From Sulfitobacter sp. (lineage in GTDB: Bacteria; Pseudomonadota; Alphaproteobacteria; Rhodobacterales; Rhodobacteraceae): DNA of 6,876 bases. Below are positions 5,807 through 6,876 of the stretch, one piece after another. The first letter of the stretch is position 1. Every line of letters starts with the position of its first letter. A model generated the notes under the pieces. That model did not search any database and was not told the DNA's origin. It saw only the letters and a list, made by a program, of their open reading frames with translations. The stretch covers positions 1 through 6,876 of the forward strand of contig JAGXHC010000085.1 of assembly GCA_024636405.1 (NCBI GenBank), given 5' to 3'. The position numbers were made by a program, and so were the translations under genes.

Positions 5807-6675
5807 CCCTGGTGGCTGTCGCGGTCCTGATCGGACTGGCGATAATGTGGTGGAGCGGCAGCTTCGACCGTCTCGCCTATTGGGCCGCAGGCCAGCAGAG
5901 AGCGTTTCAGAACACAATCGCCGGGGCTTTGCGCGCCGCACGTGCAGGTCAACCCGGTGCAGTTATCGCACTGCTTTCGGCCTGTTTTGCGTATGGGCTG
6001 GCGCATGCGGTCGGGCCGGGACACGGCAAGATCTTGATCGGGGGCTATGGCATGGCGCGGGGCGTGTCGATGCTGCGGCTTTCGCTGATTGCGCTGGTGT
6101 CTTCGCTGGGGCAGGCGGTAACGGCGGTGGCACTGGTCTATGCCGGCGTCACCCTGCTCAACCTTGGCCGTGAAGCGATGGTGGGGGTCACAGAAGACAT
6201 CATGGCCCCGATAAGCTATGCGGCCATTGCGTTGATCGGTGGCTGGCTGGTCCTGCGGGGGCTGCGGCATCTGCGGCCCGTGGCGACCCACGCACATGAC
6301 GACGCAGTCTGTTCCAGTTGCGGCCATGCGCATGGGCCGACACTGGCAGAAATCGAAAAGGCGGGGACCCTGCGGGAAGCCGTGATGTTGATCGCGGGCA
6401 TTGCAGTGCGGCCCTGCACAGGCGCGTTGTTCGTTTTGATCATCACATGGCAGATGGGTATTGGTGCGCTGGGAATCGGCGGGGCTTTCGCGATGGCCTT
6501 CGGCACGGCGGCAGTCACTGTTGCGGTTGGACTGGGCGCGGGGGCCTTGCGCAGCAGCGTTCTGGCCGGGGTCGCCAGCTCGCCGCGCGCGGCAATTCTG
6601 GCCGCAGCGCTGGAAATACTGGCCGGTGGCCTTGTTGCGGCGCTTGCTGTGGGGTTGCTTTTGCGGACGCTTTAG
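5791..6675 (+). CDS. NicO-family nickel/cobalt-type membrane transporter
   Basis: A 294-residue inner-membrane protein with about six or seven hydrophobic segments. Family motifs are HAVGPGHGK (72-80) in the second segment, with His72 and His78 as likely metal ligands, and VRPCTGAL (206-213) with Cys209. A loop between membrane segments holds THAHDDAVCSSCGHAHG (166-182), with four His and two Cys, as in the metal-binding loops of RcnA/NicO proteins. Relatives export Ni/Co (RcnA) or import Ni/Co; the direction and metal are not fixed by sequence. The start at 5791 lies inside the end of the DUF1007 gene (16-base overlap, different frame) and begins with a signal-like first membrane segment, so translation is probably coupled. 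The longer in-frame start at 5644 would add 49 residues read through DUF1007 coding sequence and is rejected. Start confidence is moderate, since no good ribosome binding site is seen. Confidence 0.88.
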   Translation: MRRILTLVAVAVLIGLAIMWWSGSFDRLAYWAAGQQRAFQNTIAGALRAARAGQPGAVIALLSACFAYGLAHAVGPGHGKILIGGYGMARGVSMLRLSLIALVSSLGQAVTAVALVYAGVTLLNLGREAMVGVTEDIMAPISYAAIALIGGWLVLRGLRHLRPVATHAHDDAVCSSCGHAHGPTLAEIEKAGTLREAVMLIAGIAVRPCTGALFVLIITWQMGIGALGIGGAFAMAFGTAAVTVAVGLGAGALRSSVLAGVASSPRAAILAAALEILAGGLVAALAVGLLLRTL

Positions 6676-6814
6676 TGTGCTCAGCCAGTTTCAAGGCGGC
6701 ACCCTTCGCAATCTAATCCCGAGCTTATTTTGCGCTTCGGCCCAAGCAAATGAAACTCCCAAGCGAACAAAACGCTTCGCAGTCAAGCGGTTCCAGCAAA
6801 ATCAGACGGATATC
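6676..6814. other. intergenic region between the NicO gene and tRNA-Thr
   Basis: These 139 bases contain no gene I can support and are richer in A/T than the neighbouring genes. Two weak hairpins are present. TTTGC/TT (6729-6733, 6736-6737) can pair with AAGCAAA (6744-6750) around a 2-base bulge, and AAGCG (6761-6765) can pair with CGCTT (6773-6777). Neither is followed by a clear T run on either strand. One of them may still end the NicO or tRNA transcript. Confidence 0.4.
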
Positions 6815-6876
6815 TGGTGCTGTGATGGAGGATTGAACTCCAGACCTCACCCTTACCAAGGGTGTGCTCTACCACT
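6815..6876 (-). tRNA. tRNA-Thr (GGT anticodon), 5' end outside the window
   Basis: Read on the minus strand, the window edge starts in the D loop (AGTGGTAGAGC). The anticodon stem CACCC/GGGTG encloses the loop TTGGTAA, giving anticodon GGT at 6855-6857 for threonine codons ACC and ACU. The T arm is TGGAG, loop TTCAATC, CTCCA. The 3' acceptor strand TCACAGC (6819-6825 on plus as gctgtga) is followed by discriminator A and an encoded CCA (6815-6817). About 62 of some 75 bases are present; the matching 5' acceptor strand should read GCTGTGA beyond the edge. Confidence 0.93.

Noticed and set aside
1..6876. CRISPR array, transposon, toxin-antitoxin or defence system
   Set aside because: No regular spaced repeats, terminal inverted repeats, transposase or toxin-like gene was seen; the genes present are metabolic and transport genes.

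Overview
The window looks like chromosomal DNA of an alphaproteobacterium, most likely a Rhodobacteraceae/Roseobacter-type organism. This rests on the high GC content, the gene families and the BigR/SqrR-type regulation; no search was run. It is densely coded with no gene-free stretch above 300 bases, and holds seven complete protein genes, the first codons of an eighth, and most of a tRNA gene.

Left part (1-824, minus strand): a crotonase/enoyl-CoA hydratase family enzyme, followed 23 bases downstream by the ribosome binding site and first nine codons of another gene that leaves the window. These belong to a separate acyl-CoA-related unit, divided from the next block by 153 bases.

Central part (978-4990): a sulfur (persulfide/sulfide) response locus. 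A leftward operon encodes two half-size YeeE/YedE membrane proteins, an ETHE1-type metallo-beta-lactamase-fold persulfide dioxygenase and, after a 63-base gap with a hairpin, a SulP anion transporter with a STAS domain. The first three genes are tightly packed (1-base gap, then 4-base ATGA overlap). A BigR/SqrR-type ArsR repressor is transcribed divergently. The shared intergenic region holds two overlapping perfect ATATTC-N8-GAATAT dyads lying across both predicted promoters, with the second reaching into the bigR start codon. The regulator has two cysteines 66 residues apart, the spacing of the redox pair in BigR and SqrR. The inferred model is that reactive sulfur species relieve repression. 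The YeeE/YedE pair would then move a sulfur species, the dioxygenase would oxidise glutathione persulfide to sulfite, and SulP would move a resulting anion or other substrate.

Right part (5156-6675, plus strand): a two-gene unit of a secreted DUF1007 protein with an EF-hand-like loop and, overlapping it by 16 bases, a NicO-family (Ni/Co) membrane transporter with a His/Cys-rich loop. This looks like a transition-metal transport pair. The window ends in a minus-strand tRNA-Thr(GGT) gene whose 5' end lies outside.

No CRISPR array, transposase, integrase or phage gene is visible. The most interesting part is the compact double operator and the small persulfide operon it appears to control.
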